NCBI GenBank assembly: GCA_902806575.1
Contig: CADCXD010000002.1
Coordinates: forward strand, 1,426,001 to 1,490,000
Direction of reading: 5' to 3'
Origin: Jackrogersella multiformis
Lineage: Eukaryota > Ascomycota > Sordariomycetes > Xylariales > Hypoxylaceae
Length of the DNA: 64,000 nucleotides
The translations under genes and the position numbers were made by a program. Positions 31,724-45,100 of the stretch are shown one piece after another (position 1 is the first letter of the stretch; every line of letters starts with the position of its first letter). The notes under the pieces are model-generated. The model had not been told where the DNA came from. It made no database searches and saw only the letters and a program-made list of their open reading frames with translations.

Positions 31724-31748
31724 CGAGACGAGACGAGACGAGACGAGA
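31724..31748. repeat. Pentanucleotide microsatellite (CGAGA x5)
   Basis: Five perfect tandem CGAGA units, 80 bp after the Gag-like fragment. Confidence 0.9.
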
Positions 31749-32625
31749 TGAAGACACCAACAAAGTAGCCGCTTCTCTAGAATACATACAAGTCGCGATA
31801 TCCGCGTCTGTACCCGCCATAGCTAATAGGGAGAGGGGTATTAGACAACTAAGGTCCATATAGAACGACACAAAGGCATGATGCGTATCAAAGTATTTAT
31901 TGTACTCTTAGCAAATTCGCAAGTATTTTGGTTTCTAGAGGGCTATGTCGCTTCAGGTCATGGCCTGGGAACAATATATGTTGCTGCTACTCATCCCCTC
32001 CAGGCATGCATGAGTAACACTTACAAGGTTACGGTTATCTTGTACAAGGAAACTTATTAGAATTATACACCTTCCACAAAGGCAAGCCAAGAAGCGATGG
32101 ATGTAGTATTTATACATCAATATTTATTGAATTTGGAAGTTTGTACGACTAGTCTGTCATAACTTTATCTTCAACAAAGAGTCGGATGCCGACCCTTAAA
32201 CCTGGTATCATCTCCCATAGCTCCCTACAGCCGATCCTTACGAATGTCAAGTGACAAATAAAAAGAGAAAGCAAATATATATACAAATGCACGAATGGTT
32301 CTCCGACGGCCTTATACCTCTTCCGCCGTTTATGTCAGAGTCAGCCTCGCCGCTCTGCATAAAGAAGCCAGCCTTTCCCGTCAGGCACCAGCCGTCCGTC
32401 TATCAAATGCTTCGTTTTTTGGTATCCTTCGTGCTGAAAATGAGAAAAACAATCGCTGTACAACGCGAATGATGTTGAACAAGGCTCTTCTAGCCCACGG
32501 ATATAAATGAAGTTCCCCAATTCTAGCCACAATATGCCATGCAAAATCAATCCGCTAAACCCGAGTCAACAAAAATATTCGACGGTTATGCCCCATCGTA
32601 ATGCATTCCGCGAAAGAAATAGCGA
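31749..32625. other. Intergenic / STE12 3' region
   Basis: About 880 bp with no supported gene; short frames only. The part next to 32626 is presumably the STE12 3' untranslated region. Confidence 0.5.
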
Positions 32626-35057
32626 CTACATCGCTCCCGCCGGTTGGCTCATGGTCATGGGCATACTGAGCGTTTGTAGGGGGTTGAAGGATGATTGGGT
32701 CATCCCACCCGTGACCAGGCCATTCGTCGTGGAATGCGATGTGGCAACGGAGCTAAGGGAGCTTGGAATATAGCCCGAATCCGAGTTGGGTGAAGCTTCC
32801 TCGAGCGAGCCGAGCTGATCCTCGCCCGAGTATTCTTCCTCTTCTTCGCCGGACAAGTTCAATCCGTTTTCGGCACCTTCGCCGCGATCATGCGTGCGCT
32901 TGTGTCTGTAGCAACAGGGTTAGTTCTAGCTTTTGCGATTATGCTTGTCGCTCCTAATGATGAGTTGATGTAGGCACTGTTGTATGTATGCTTCTCATGT
33001 TGTGACTTGATTCGGGCTGATTGGTTTCGGTCTGAGTTCATATCGCACAAACATCGTTGCTCATCACAGGATCTTCAAGCTGACAAAGGAAATACAGATA
33101 GAAAAGAATTGGAGCCATACTGTGCTAGGTTGTCGGATCTAGAGAATGCCTTGCTACAATAGGGGCAGATGTAGGGTCTTTCTTGGGTATGGGTTCTCAC
33201 GTGTCTAGATATTTGGTTAGATACACAACGGTGCACCACACAAGTCACAAAGAAAACAATTGATCTTACCGCTTCAGATGCTCGAGACGCTTGAAAAGAC
33301 GACCACACGTAGGAATTGGGCACGAATGAGACTTCTGGGGATAAGGACCCAGCTCCATAACAGTAGCTGAACGAGCTCTGCGGACCACGTTTGGGCCAGC
33401 GTGCATTACCCGGTGCTCGCTCATCGAGCCGTCGCCGTTTAGGTCTTCGTTAGTGAACTGAGGGAAATCTTGTCGCTGGAGGGACATTGGATTGAGGGCA
33501 GGGCTGCCCTCCACCGCCGATAACGGGGTGCCATGCCTGGACATATCCATGTGCTGTTGGTTGAGGGATATCGTGGAGTTGCTGTAGGAGAGGCCGGGAG
33601 GCGAGTTGCCCTGGGACTCATCGCCTTCCGCTACAGGGCCGACCGACGTCGAGACCGATCTTCTCAGATCCGACTGTCGGTGGCCAGCCGCTTGAGCTTG
33701 AGCCGTGGCGGCAGCGATCGCCGACATTGTAGGAGGGATGGATGAACGCCGCCTTCTCTGTTTGTATGTCGGCGATCCTTCGATTACAGAGTAGACATTG
33801 TTGGTACCATAAGCGCGGGAAAACTGTGGCCCAGCCAGGTTGGACGGGGGCAATTGCATCATTCCGTTCAACCCGTTTACGCCACCGAGGTGGTCGGGAA
33901 TGGCCGTGTACAAGCCGGTCTCCTCGTTCGCGATGTAGGCTGGCTCAGCCCCCATTGCCATGGCTTGTTGAGGAGGCGTAATCGGCTCGAAAGATATACC
34001 TCGGTTGCTATAGTCTTCGTATTGAGACGAGACGAACGAGGGGGCAGGCGAGTATTCAAGACCATACGCCGGCATCGAGGCATGACGCTGGTGGCTGTGA
34101 GACATTGGCACACCATTCTGGTTGTACTGCATACGGCTGAAATCAGGTTCCCTCTTGACCATCTGGGGGGCCTGCTGCTGCATAGGGGCCATTGCCGCCA
34201 TCGTGTTGTATGGTACCATGGCGTCCATCCCATCCGCTAAAGGGGCCATCGAGTGAGGCATCATTTGCGGGGGAGGCATCGGATCCATCGCCCTCATCAC
34301 CGGAGATGGGGCTTGTGACTGAGAAAAAGAAACTTGTTGGGCGTTGAATGAGGAAGAATTGGCTTGTTGGGCCTTCGTTAACTGCTCGTAGAGGGACTGG
34401 GAAGAATCATACTGGAACGATAGGGCGGGTTCGCTAACAGCCATGGTGGTGGCCTCCTGACCCATCTTTTCTCTCTTGAGGTCTCTTTCCAGAGCATCGA
34501 GGAAAAGGCGGTCATGTGGCACACTATACCAGTAGAAAACCTTCTGCTTCTTTTGTGTACGGATGCAGTTGTTCTTGTAGAGGAAGTCCAAGAATGGGCT
34601 CTTAGGCTCTTCTAACGAAGCATCCGTTCCGGATTTCAGATTTCGAAGGTCGGAGAAAATACCCTCTTCGAACTTCTTGGAGTTCTTGACGGGTCGGCCA
34701 AAGGCCTGGAATCGAAATGAAAGACATCGCACAATGTCGGTGCCGGAGATATGGAACAAGTTATTCCATAACACGCAAGAGACATATTCGCCTGTCGGTA
34801 ACAGAAATCGCCGAATGTACTGGTCGGGTTGCCAGTCCACTGGCGCCGAAATGAGGAAATATTTTACTGCAGTCAGACGGTCAGCGACGGAACACACGAA
34901 CGGGGTCCAGCGCACGGGATGATGACTCACGATTATCGACTTGTTGCAATGCCACTTGCGCATCGTGTGGTAGCGCTTGCTGTGCTTCGGTACTGAGCAT
35001 GAAAGTCTCAGGTTTCTGGGGTGCTGTCGCCGCCATTGCTGCTTGTTGTGAGTACAT
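32626..35057 (-). CDS. STE12: Ste12 homeodomain-like / C2H2 transcription factor
   Basis: 695 residues; terminal transcription factor of the Fus3/Kss1-type MAPK pathway, controlling mating, invasive growth and, in plant pathogens, penetration. Exons 35057-34931, 34866-33270, 33204-33121 and 32905-32626; introns of 64, 65 and 215 nt, all in phase. The STE DNA-binding domain is at ~43-155 (LKYFLISAPVDWQPDQYIRR; VLWNNLFHISGTDIVRCLSF; RTQKKQKVFYWYSVPHDRL). The middle is Gln/Met/Pro-rich with a run of predicted Ser-Pro sites. Two C2H2 fingers, characteristic of filamentous-fungal but not budding-yeast Ste12, follow: CPIPTCGRLFKRLEHLKRH and CPYCSKAFSRSDNLAQH; introns 2 and 3 cut each finger. The tail is acidic. 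Start is the ATG at 35057 (MYSQQAAMAATAP); an internal Met could also serve. Confidence 0.95.
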
Positions 35058-36580
35058 CTTGTAATGTACTACACAACTACCTCCGAAATGGAGCTGAAGT
35101 GCAGGGCCTTGGCCTCTCGCAGTGACCAACAACTGGTAGAAATCGGGGTATTAGATTGGTTTATGAATAACAATAGAAGATGGTTCGTATTAGCTCGTTT
35201 GCACTATCGTCGTTTCCAGATGCTAATATCAGGGGGGATCTTCAAGGCGCTGCCTTTTTTCTTCAAAGAGCGATCCACCGGTCAAGGTTTCTGGTGTCAG
35301 TGTCGTTGATTTTGATGTCGAGTCCAGCCCGTACAAAGTTTTTTCTAGCTATGCAGACGATATTAAGCCTCCAATTTGCCTCAAGCGAATGGTTAGGCGT
35401 TGTCGTCGGTGCGAACCTTCAAGGTTAAGGTGACAGTTGGTAATGAAAAAGAAAGACGGCGAACGCTCCAATTGTAATCCGACGGTCTGTGTTATGCGAA
35501 CCGTGCACCCCTTATTTCTCTCTCGAGGGACTGAGATGCGATGCTGTATGCTGTGCGCGGTGAATTATAAAAGTCGACTCGCTCTTCTGCAGGTTTGCTT
35601 CGTCTCGTCGTCTGGTTGTTGATAGTTCGCCAAGACTACGTTAATGATCCGACAGACCGAATGGATTAAAATTTTGTTTATTGAAACGATGATAAGAATT
35701 GGTTGTAATTTGTAATGTCAAATAGACGAAAATAGAGAGGAAATAATCAACAAGATTCTCCCGAGGATCATCAAACAAGATAGATAGAACGTGGGTAGTA
35801 AAGTAAGTTAAGTAAGTAGCAAGTAGCAAGTCTAACGTGCAACGAACTAAGTCTGATATGATGGGCTACGGTTGTGCCGGACAGTCGGGTCTACTACGCT
35901 CGTATCAAATGAGAAGAGAAAAAACGTCTCGCGGTTGCGGAGTTAAGAGAGAAGATGAGGGATGGGTCTTCTTCGTGTGCGTGTGCGGGCTTCTCCAAAG
36001 AAGGGATTAGGAGGTAAGAGAGAGGTAAGATTGTATGAATGTGTGTGTGTGAGTTGTGTAATTGCCTGCAACACGAGAGACGACGACGAGGCGCGAGAAA
36101 GGGAGGGGGGAGAAGGAAAAAAAGAGAGAGAGAGGGGTTCTGAATAGAACAAATGATCTTGCGAAGGAAGATTCAAGTAGGTAGGGTAAAGAGAAAAAAA
36201 CGAGGAATTCGGGGGGTTTAATGATTTCCGCTGGCCTGGGGTGTCTTTGCTCTACCCAGGTCTGGCCGGTGCGGTCGGGTAGGATAGAGAAGAGATTTAG
36301 AGTGGAGTGGGCGGAGAAGAAGAAAATATCCATGGGTTGCCATGGATGGATTAAGTCTGCTCAAAAAGGGCTAATGCGAATAAACCAGTTAAGCCAGTTG
36401 AGCCAGTTGAGCCAATCTAACCCGAAATGGGAAAGGTACTCGTACCTTTAGTGCGCACTTGCCTTGATGTAGAAGTATCTTTCTCTGCAAGGAATCCAGG
36501 AGCGAGATTGGGCACGACATTCCGCGCACCTATTTGTACCTAAGTATTCCGTAGTTCAACTTACCTACATATGTACCTAC
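35058..36580. promoter_or_regulatory. Long STE12 upstream region
   Basis: About 1.5 kb upstream of STE12 with many short open frames on both strands, purine-rich tracts (36060-36135) and a CCAGTTGAG-type tandem (about 36386-36415). Such long leaders with small upstream ORFs are usual for fungal developmental regulators. No complete TGAAACA Ste12 site was noticed. Confidence 0.4.
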
Positions 36581-38610
36581 CTACGTGTATTTTAACGGCG
36601 GTTGTAAATTTGTACTTCCAATGGGGGTGGCTTCCTTTTTCTTCCTCTCTACCTACGAAGTACCTACATACCTAGGTAGTAATACTTACCTCCTTCTTCC
36701 ACCTAAGAAGGAGGGGGGACCTTTGCAGCCCCCGTCCTCGACTTGCATATTTGCATACCTAGGTAGGTGCCCATCGGCCAATCCCTCCCTCACACCCTCA
36801 TCATAAGAGGTAGGTAGGTATGTAAGTACTATTATGTAGAAACGTGGCTGCTCACAGAAGCCTGCTAAACCCCCTGTTCAACAGATTATTAAAAATAAAA
36901 AATAAAAGTAGGAGGAACCACATCCCGAACCTACTTCACCGGAAGGGGCCAAGACAAGATCAAAATTGATACAATCGCCGTCATCGTCGTCGTCACCATC
37001 AATATCATTATCATAAGTGGAATCATACAAGTGGCAAGAGTACTCTTCTATAAAGAGGCTCTCTTCTATGAGAAACGCCGAGAAGCCCAGGAGACAAGTT
37101 TGCGCAAATACCAAGATCTAAAGCCAGAGAGGGAGAGTTTACGCATAGTACCTATCCCTCCTCGGGTCCGCCATTCATTGACTAGGTAATTGTTGCGCAG
37201 CAGACTAATATATCTACATACTATGTACGATGCAATGCCAACCCGATGGTCGCTATCCGTCATACATATCATACCACATGTGGTCAGCCCTTTACCCCTT
37301 AACTGTGGAAAGGAAACAATCTCAGTTGCAGTAGCCCGGCCCAGCCTTATTTTCCTACTATGCAGAAATAGACCATCTCCCCATTTCGGCATATGCTACT
37401 TTATAAACCATATAACAAATCATATAAATTCCCAAATCACTTCCGCCTTTCGTTCAATGCATCAACCTTGCCCGTCATATCATGTCTGTTTACCTACCTA
37501 CCTGGTATCTACCAACATGCTTACATAGTAAGGACAAAGCGCCCGCCGTTCCCCATTACATACTACCTAGGCAGTAGTAACGACATCTGTTCAAAAATAA
37601 GGGAACAGCGATCTCGTGCGACTTCGCTCGCCTCGCTCGAGATCATCTCTCGGGGGATATATCTCTCGTTATCCACAGAACGCAGGGATGGTTAACTGAA
37701 TAGACGGGCGAGTGCTACTTTGGAATCAAGTTACAAGGGTCGTTTACGTGGACTCAACACACGGTCCTTCTTTTTACCCACTATCTAGGTATCCCGTGCT
37801 TGTGCTCGGAGTTCCTCAGGTGTTCTGGTAATGGATCTATGCACATATTCGCTAGTCTGCCAGGTTCGCACTGACGTGAAAACCTAAGAGCTATTCTGCT
37901 TTACTATTAGGGGTTCGGCATTGTTAATAACTATTTGACCTAGGTACGTATCGTCTAACATCCTCATTATGTTAATAAGTTTCGATATGAAAATAAGAAT
38001 ATTCAAGGTTTGCGAAGAGAATACAAGGAATGCATATTTAATATGAACAGGTAAGATCAAATTAAAAGCTTTGAAATAAGTCTCTAATGTATGTATCGCC
38101 ATTAACTAAATGGTTTATATAAATAAGGGCTTGCCAAAGTTAAGGCAGCGAGTATCACAAACCTACTCCAACTATAGCAGAGTGACATAGCATCCTACCA
38201 TACTTAATCGGGCTACTAATTTACTCCGGGACATTGGCCAATTCGTACGCAGCTTAATAATATACCACGTTACGCTTTTCTCCATCATAGATCTAAGTAT
38301 ATGTTTATGGAGTGCCCTGGTTGGATACCCTTCGCATGCCACAAGAAGCGGATATGTATGCAACAAAGAATGCTATAAGACAGCCCCGATCCTGTTTAAC
38401 TATTCTTGTCTTTAAATTGGCTCACCTTTTTTTCTGTGCTGCCTTGGTTGTGTTTTCTGTCTAAAGTCTTAGACAGCTGCTAATTACTAGAAATCCAATT
38501 GGCAATTGGGGTTATGGGTCAGGATGTAATCTCCGTATGCCGGTACATCGCGGATGACAAAAAACAAGGTAGACAGCAGGGGAAAAGGGAGAACAGGATC
38601 TATCACCGCT

Positions 38611-38626
38611 CATTACATAGTACAAT
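38611..38626. repeat. 16-bp repeat CATTACATAGTACAAT, copy 2
   Basis: Exact match to 31094-31109. Confidence 0.7.
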
Positions 38627-38674
38627 TATCGGTTACGACAAGCTGACAAGCTTAACGATGCTCTACTACATACA

Positions 38675-38692
38675 TACCTAGGTACCTAGGTA
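38675..38692. repeat. 18-bp palindrome TACCTAGGTACCTAGGTA, copy 3
   Basis: Identical to copies at 14814-14831 and 29907-29924; within the gene-sparse region. Confidence 0.9.
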
Positions 38693-41265
38693 AGTAGTAA
38701 TCACCTACCTAATTAAAAGACTACCTATCGAGGTAACTACTTAATAATAGTTAGAATTGTTAATGTATTGCTGCTGCTTTAAGCGAAGCAAGTGTACATA
38801 CATAAATAGATGCATTTGTTTATTCTTTGCCTCGCTTGTTTGCTTGCTGCGCTCATGTCTTGGCGTATATGCCCCTATAGTTGCATTAACATGGAAGATA
38901 AACATCCCAAAGATGTTGGTGTAGCTTAAGCTAAGGTATTGACAAATAGGGGCTTCAATTATTTTGCTGCAGGTACGCCTAGGTAATCCTATGCCCCTGT
39001 CGATAGGTGCCAAGAACGAAGAGACGCTCGAATGGTGCCATTGGCACGCGGATCCATCCCTCAATCCCTGTGAACTTCTCTTTAACTTCCTTGTAAATCT
39101 GAAACATGCCTGGCGCATTGCTTCAGAAAATAGCTGGTGCTAAACATCGGCGCTAAGCTCTCCTTAGATCTTGACCATCTATTCTCCCACCTTCGTTCTT
39201 ATCCAATTGAATCGATTTAGCCTACCAGGTACTACTAATCAGCATTCGTTAACTCTATCCAATTACGTAGTAACCTAGGTAGGTAAGTACGCGTCTTCCA
39301 AGGTTTTAGCCATCCATGATCCCACAGCCTACCATCCAACCACCAGATAGGAAGTGAGAATAGGGATATTCCTCTGCCGCCACGCATAGCATCGCATACA
39401 CAGGATCGATAACCTACGGCCATGAAATTCCTATAGTCGAATTCGAGTTTAAGTTCGTATTTAAGAAGCAGATATTCCTTCGATTATAAGCCCAAATTTT
39501 ATGATACCTACCCGAAGATGTCATTGTCTGTGCTAAGCAAGCCTGTTTATAAACCCATCCCATTGGTAAAGGACCCATTACATTTTTAAAGTCTTTCGAT
39601 TGTTTGATAGGCTACACTTGCCGGCTCCCAAGTTCCGTATGAGGGTTCCCCGGTTCTATGTCTGCCATAAAAATCCTTAAGAGTTTAAGGCTATAATAAC
39701 TCGCCGTTATAATCGATATAATTATAATGTTTCCCATCTTTAACGACAATTACTTTCGGATCTTAGTTAAGTTTCTTCTTTTTTAGAAACGTTAAAACTC
39801 TAGCTTTGCAAGGGACGGCGCGTACTTCTAACCTATAACCTAATAACCTTTAAGCACGAGAACCTTAAAAGTTAAGTAGGTAGTATACCTAGGTACTCAA
39901 GTAATATGAAATAAGGAAGTTTGTTTCCACTTTTATCTCTATTAGATTGCTTACCAAATTAGATGATAAAGTATTAAGTATAGGAACCGACTAAGAATCG
40001 AAGCATAGGATTGGTTTGATAATCGCAGTTGGCATAATCCGAAACTCGAAAACAACCACACTGATAAATGTTGAATCGCCTATAAGTTGTTTGACTGTTT
40101 CTAAAAACATACTATAGTACGCCAGCCACATGACGACATACCAGGTTCCGTCTACTCCTTGCTTGATCGACCCGAGACCACTGCGATGCTAAAAAGGCTT
40201 ACTGTCATCTTGTATCGATCCAGCATCACAATACATACCTTTAGTTTTCTTCGATTTAGATAGGTTCCTTCGTGGCTGGCGCATGTTAGCGTGGGACGTG
40301 AGGATCGCAACCGCAGAATCGAACCAGATAATATACACATGCGCCGGAAAATACCAAAAGGGCCAGCGCTGAACCTTCGTATCTCGCAGGTAAGCTAACG
40401 TATCTGCAAGTGAAGCTCCCGGGTGACATCCATCGCCGCAAACTGCAAACCTCCTCCGCAATTTCATTTCATCACAACCTGCAAGGCAACGGTGGGATTT
40501 TAGGAATGCGCCGAACAAGCTACAAAGCTCGAACACATCTGGTCTATCGATCGGAAAATGTTGAAACAAACAAGAGCTTACTACATTAGGTATTTCTCCC
40601 ACAAGAGAATCCTCCTACCAGTGACGTCTCTTTCGGGGATATCACTTTAAAATGCTTATACAGCACTATCAAGGAAAAGAAGGCCAGTTCAGCTGTAGGC
40701 ACGCCAATGCCTAGTGCTCGTTGCTCAACTCCGGCGGCTGGTGGTACCTATGGTTGCTTACCTCGATATATGTTAGGCATTATGCTTAAAGACACATGAC
40801 CAAACAAAAAGCTAAGATGCCAAAATTCTTCATCAATTTCAGGAACCAATTCACGAGGGGCGTTTATCGCGATCTAAAACATGCCTCGAGAGGTGGTATC
40901 TCCAATCTAGATATGCCCCTCAGATACTATGTTTCAAACTTGGTCGAGCTTGTTCCTGCATTGGTGTAGTCTTTCTACTACGATTTATGTCGTGAATCAA
41001 TGGCATAGCTGAGGAGCTGACTTAAGACTTGCGTATCGCCTGCAGCGTTGGGGGCGTGAGTGAAGCTCCTCAAAACTTTGATTGGTTCCTTCAGATTCTT
41101 TATTAACCTACCCGTTACCGACTGGCCGCGACCCAGGACAGAAATAGAAATTAGCAACGTCTCCCGACCATAGATCTCATGTTGTTTAAGTTCTTGGCAC
41201 TATATCCGCTGGAGATTAGGTGGGTGACATTTTATATACATACATGTACCTCGGTAGACATACAC

Positions 41266-41283
41266 TAGGTACCTAGGTAGGTA
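41266..41283. repeat. Dispersed CCTAGGTA-type element
   Basis: TAGGTACCTAGGTAGGTA, preceded by ACAC; same family with the 8-bp period. Confidence 0.8.
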
Positions 41284-42138
41284 CATCGTCTAGTCGGAAG
41301 AGGGAGAGGGGAAGGGAGCCAGCGAATAGATCGCCTAAGGGCTCTTGCAGACCTGGCGGCTCACGCTTTTAAATTGATCTCACCCAAGTTTATTCTTAGC
41401 GTCCGTCTCGGGGAAATGTTTATAAGTAAAAATGCCACAACGCTGCAAGCACGTCAGAATAATGGGGTGGCTTTTAATCGATTGGGTCGCACGTTGAAAA
41501 GAAGAGAAAAAGATGCCTACCTACCTAGGTAGGCAGTGTAAGTGCAAGTCTTGGAAAACCTTATGGCCTAAAATGGATCATACCGCGGGCCGTTGCTTAA
41601 AGGCTACCGCTTTACATCCAAAGTTGGGTAGGTACTAAGGAAAGCGGCAAGCGCCGCTAGTACGGACCTACGTGCAACCATCTATGGGTGGCAGGTACAC
41701 TTGTGGGTAAGGCAATGGGGCAAGCAATGGGCAATGGGGCAGGCAACCTTGGAAATGGCTAGACTCTCCTGCTAGTGTAAACTCTCCCGCTTACATAATA
41801 CCAGATCCATACCTACCTCCTAGTGTAGATAGATAGGAACCTTGGAACCTTAGAAGTAGGTAAGTAATATGGAGCTATCACTTCTCAACCAAGATTCGTA
41901 AGCCACTACCACAGGACCACCACACAGGACCACCGCTGCACGATTTCATTTAAGTACAACTCCCTGGCTTCCAATAGGTAGAAACCTGGCTATTGATAGT
42001 CATTAATTTAATCAACCGGCGCAGCAAAGTTTTCGACCCAGCTGTGATTCCAGATCAAGCCTTCGGATGCCCTCCCGACAAATTCAAACACCAGCGATGA
42101 TGTTGTTAATATCGAGATGTGATTAAAGAGGTAGCCAC

Positions 42139-42162
42139 ACTGCTACACTGCTACACTGCTAC
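42139..42162. repeat. 8-bp tandem repeat (ACTGCTAC x3)
   Basis: Three perfect head-to-tail ACTGCTAC units. A second short tandem of GCCTACCT type lies at 42421-42443. Confidence 0.85.
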
Positions 42163-45100
42163 ACGGCATTTACTATGATGCGATCTACAGATGTTCGCCG
42201 TTCTGAAACATGATGGACTCGACATCACGAACGTGATTGAAACATTTCAAAGGTGGAGTGCCGGTTATACTCGACCGTCATGTTTGAATCTTCTACCAAA
42301 TCGGAGGATGTCTGAGGAGAGGGACTATCTCATTGGTGTGCCTGAATACTGCATGAACATGCGGCAGGCAAAAGCACCGAGAAATCCTCTGTGCTCCCGC
42401 TCTCTACATAGTAGCTCCCTGCCTACCTGCCTACCTGCCTACCCCCTACCTCTTACACCTCTTACCAACTTACATAGTACTAGCACTGGCTACCTAGTAC
42501 ATAGTAGGTGATGGATGACAGAATCGGGGCGAACCATAAGCTGTCAATCTTCAACACCCCAGCCATCCGGAACCTTGCATTCTCGGTAGGCGGTCAGCCC
42601 TCTTAGTCCCGCCCACCAATTCTGAAACAGACACCATCTACTCTCGATGTGGGTTTTCCGCGGGTGGCCCCTCCGCTTCCTCTAGCCAGGTACGTGAAAC
42701 GGGCATATCATGTCACAAGTTCTTCCAGAAAGGACATGGAATTACGAAATGCGATGATTTCGCTGTCTAGTGTATGGCCTATGGTTGTTATGCCGTCCTA
42801 CTAGTGCAAATACACTACATAGTAGTATCGTGGCAGCCATGGTCAATCTTAGCTGGGATTGAATCGACGACCCGCCAACTATCCACCACTACGGTATTAT
42901 CCCGCCTGTGCGGGTCTCCACAGTCACGAGAACATTGGGCGCGTGCGTAGACTAGACTTAGACTAGGTACTGTCGTTGGCCTGGCCTATCCGGCAAGACC
43001 TTCAAAGTCTGGATGTTATGCTGGCGGCAAGATGCATAGCATCATAAAGAGCTGCGTAGTGGCAACGGTTCGAATCATGATTCACGGTCATTGGCACCAT
43101 ACACGCCGCCACCCTGAACTCTCGAACTTTCATTGTTATCTACCAGCGCGCTGAACACAGATAACCTATTTCTGTGCGTCACAAGCTTACGAAGTTCATC
43201 AGGCTTGCCTCAGACGAACGAGTCGATGGCGGTTGCTATTTTGCGAGTCTGTTGTTTGCCTTTGTTTCATGTCTCGGCATATCTTTCCTTAGAGGTCGTG
43301 ATGACCTCTACTCGCAAGACTAGGTAGACTCTTGGCTCCCCAGAGATCGGCCTGTTTCATCCTTTCGGACAATTTACACCTTCCGAAATCGTCGCCAGCC
43401 CTGCATTATTAACCTCAATCAGAAAGTTCTGAATTACGAGTCCCCGCCTCAGTACGACGCTATTGAGCTACCATACCATTCCTCGTGGGTCCTTGAAGCT
43501 TTGACTCTAAGCTGCCTCTACCACAGTCAGGTTCTGAAACACTAGCAGCTAAATGCCTTTGAGTTTCAGCCCTTTTGAAGGTCGAGTCTGGAGTAGGTAT
43601 CTGGCGCCAACTACATATCTCAAGGTGTAAGTGCCAGTTTCCCATGATACAATCCCATTTGACTGACGGATAATTCTCATCGTGTACGATATCGGTTGTT
43701 CGAGCCGTACCCTCCAGGATTGCACCTCTCACACTTCGAGGTAAACTTAGGTAGTCGCTTACTATGACCATATTCTCACTAGATACCATAAGCGCAATTA
43801 CGTTAGCTTCGAGATTATATATGATGTTTAATAAGACTAACCGATTATGCTTACCGACGGGTTCAGATCCACAAGCGTATGTACTATGTACTACACGTGT
43901 GCATATGTATAAACAGACATCTACTAACAGGAATCTAGGGACCTCTCCGAGCCTAGATCTATATGTGAACCAGTCACCAAGAGAGCTAGCCGGATGCTAA
44001 CCGGCCCCGCCGACGGGGAAGGAGATTATCTTTCTGAAACCGCCGGGGGACTCCTTGACCTTTCGCTAAACTTTCTCTGGGCGCTCTATTTGGCAGTTAG
44101 CTGCGGCATAAATTTTGTGCATCCAGAAGCATTCTCGACGAGGTCAAGGGCTCTGCGATATACCAACTACCTAGATGCGAATCATTCGTAGATCATGAAT
44201 GCCTCCCGGGCCGTCAACACCAGCTCAGCTGCCCCGCCGCATTGCTGCTTGATGTTCAATGCAGGTAAGGGCAGCTCGAATCCTACTGTAGTAAGCTTAG
44301 ACCAGTTCGTTAGGTGTCACCAACCCACGTATGTACAGACGTTGAGGCCTGTGATGCTATTTCAGGATCGAATCCGGGTCTAGGCTGTGCGAAACATCTC
44401 AAGGACTACTATACTAGTTCGACATCTCGAAATACCTACCCAATCTTGGTCTCTAAGGACCATGTCTCCTAGCCAGGCAACTGAAGATATGGCTGTTGAA
44501 TCAAGCCAAAAGTGAGCATCCAATCGACAGTCTCATGGTTTTGCGATATCATCTGATGTGACTCGTCTGTTTCTGAGGCATATGGAACACCAAACAATAC
44601 CAGGTGGTAGGATAACCCATCAGTTTCGGTAGCTTGATAATGTTATGAACTTGATCAGTCATCTTGCCTACGTAGATTACAGCTATGTGAGTATTATATC
44701 TTAGCAAACTATTAATACTGTGTGTAACCATTGGGCATGGGGTTCGCTAGGGTTGGTTCGCCCCTGTGAGCATCATGAGTATTTATGGTGGATGGACTAG
44801 GTATATTGCAATATGTGCACCAATAACTAAAGCTAATAACGCGTAACGTCATAATAGCATTAGGAATCCTCGGGATGATCTGACCTGGGCACCAAGCTAT
44901 TATGCGAACCGTGAATAGCGAATGTTAAGAGAACGACATCATAGCTTCGTTGAGACGAAGGGTATTATAACGACCTACTTAGTTTATTACAGAATAAGGC
45001 GACGAGGATTATTCGAAATTAAATGTCCTCGGGGGTGTTACTATAGTAGTATGATTTGTATGATAAAGCTGGAGTCTTTCTCGATTTGTTCAGATTTCTT

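Noticed and set aside
40189..40602. 137-codon minus-strand frame in the gene-sparse region
   Set aside because: Starts with GTG, its first ATG is at codon 46, and no motif, signal peptide or splice signals support it. It could be a relic, but I cannot show it.
42835..42920. tRNA-like words (GATTGAATCGACGACCC) near 42860, also 43067 and 44350
   Set aside because: B-box-like matches without an acceptor stem or D arm that pairs. No tRNA gene could be built; a tRNAscan run would settle it.
43460..43789. 109-codon ATG frame, minus strand
   Set aside because: Protein-like in places but no family recognised, no neighbouring exons found; left out as unsupported.
44464..44515. ATG frame MSPSQATEDMAVESSQK followed by a GTGAGC donor-like site
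   Set aside because: It looks like the first exon of a gene, but no second exon or family sequence was found downstream; possibly a relic.
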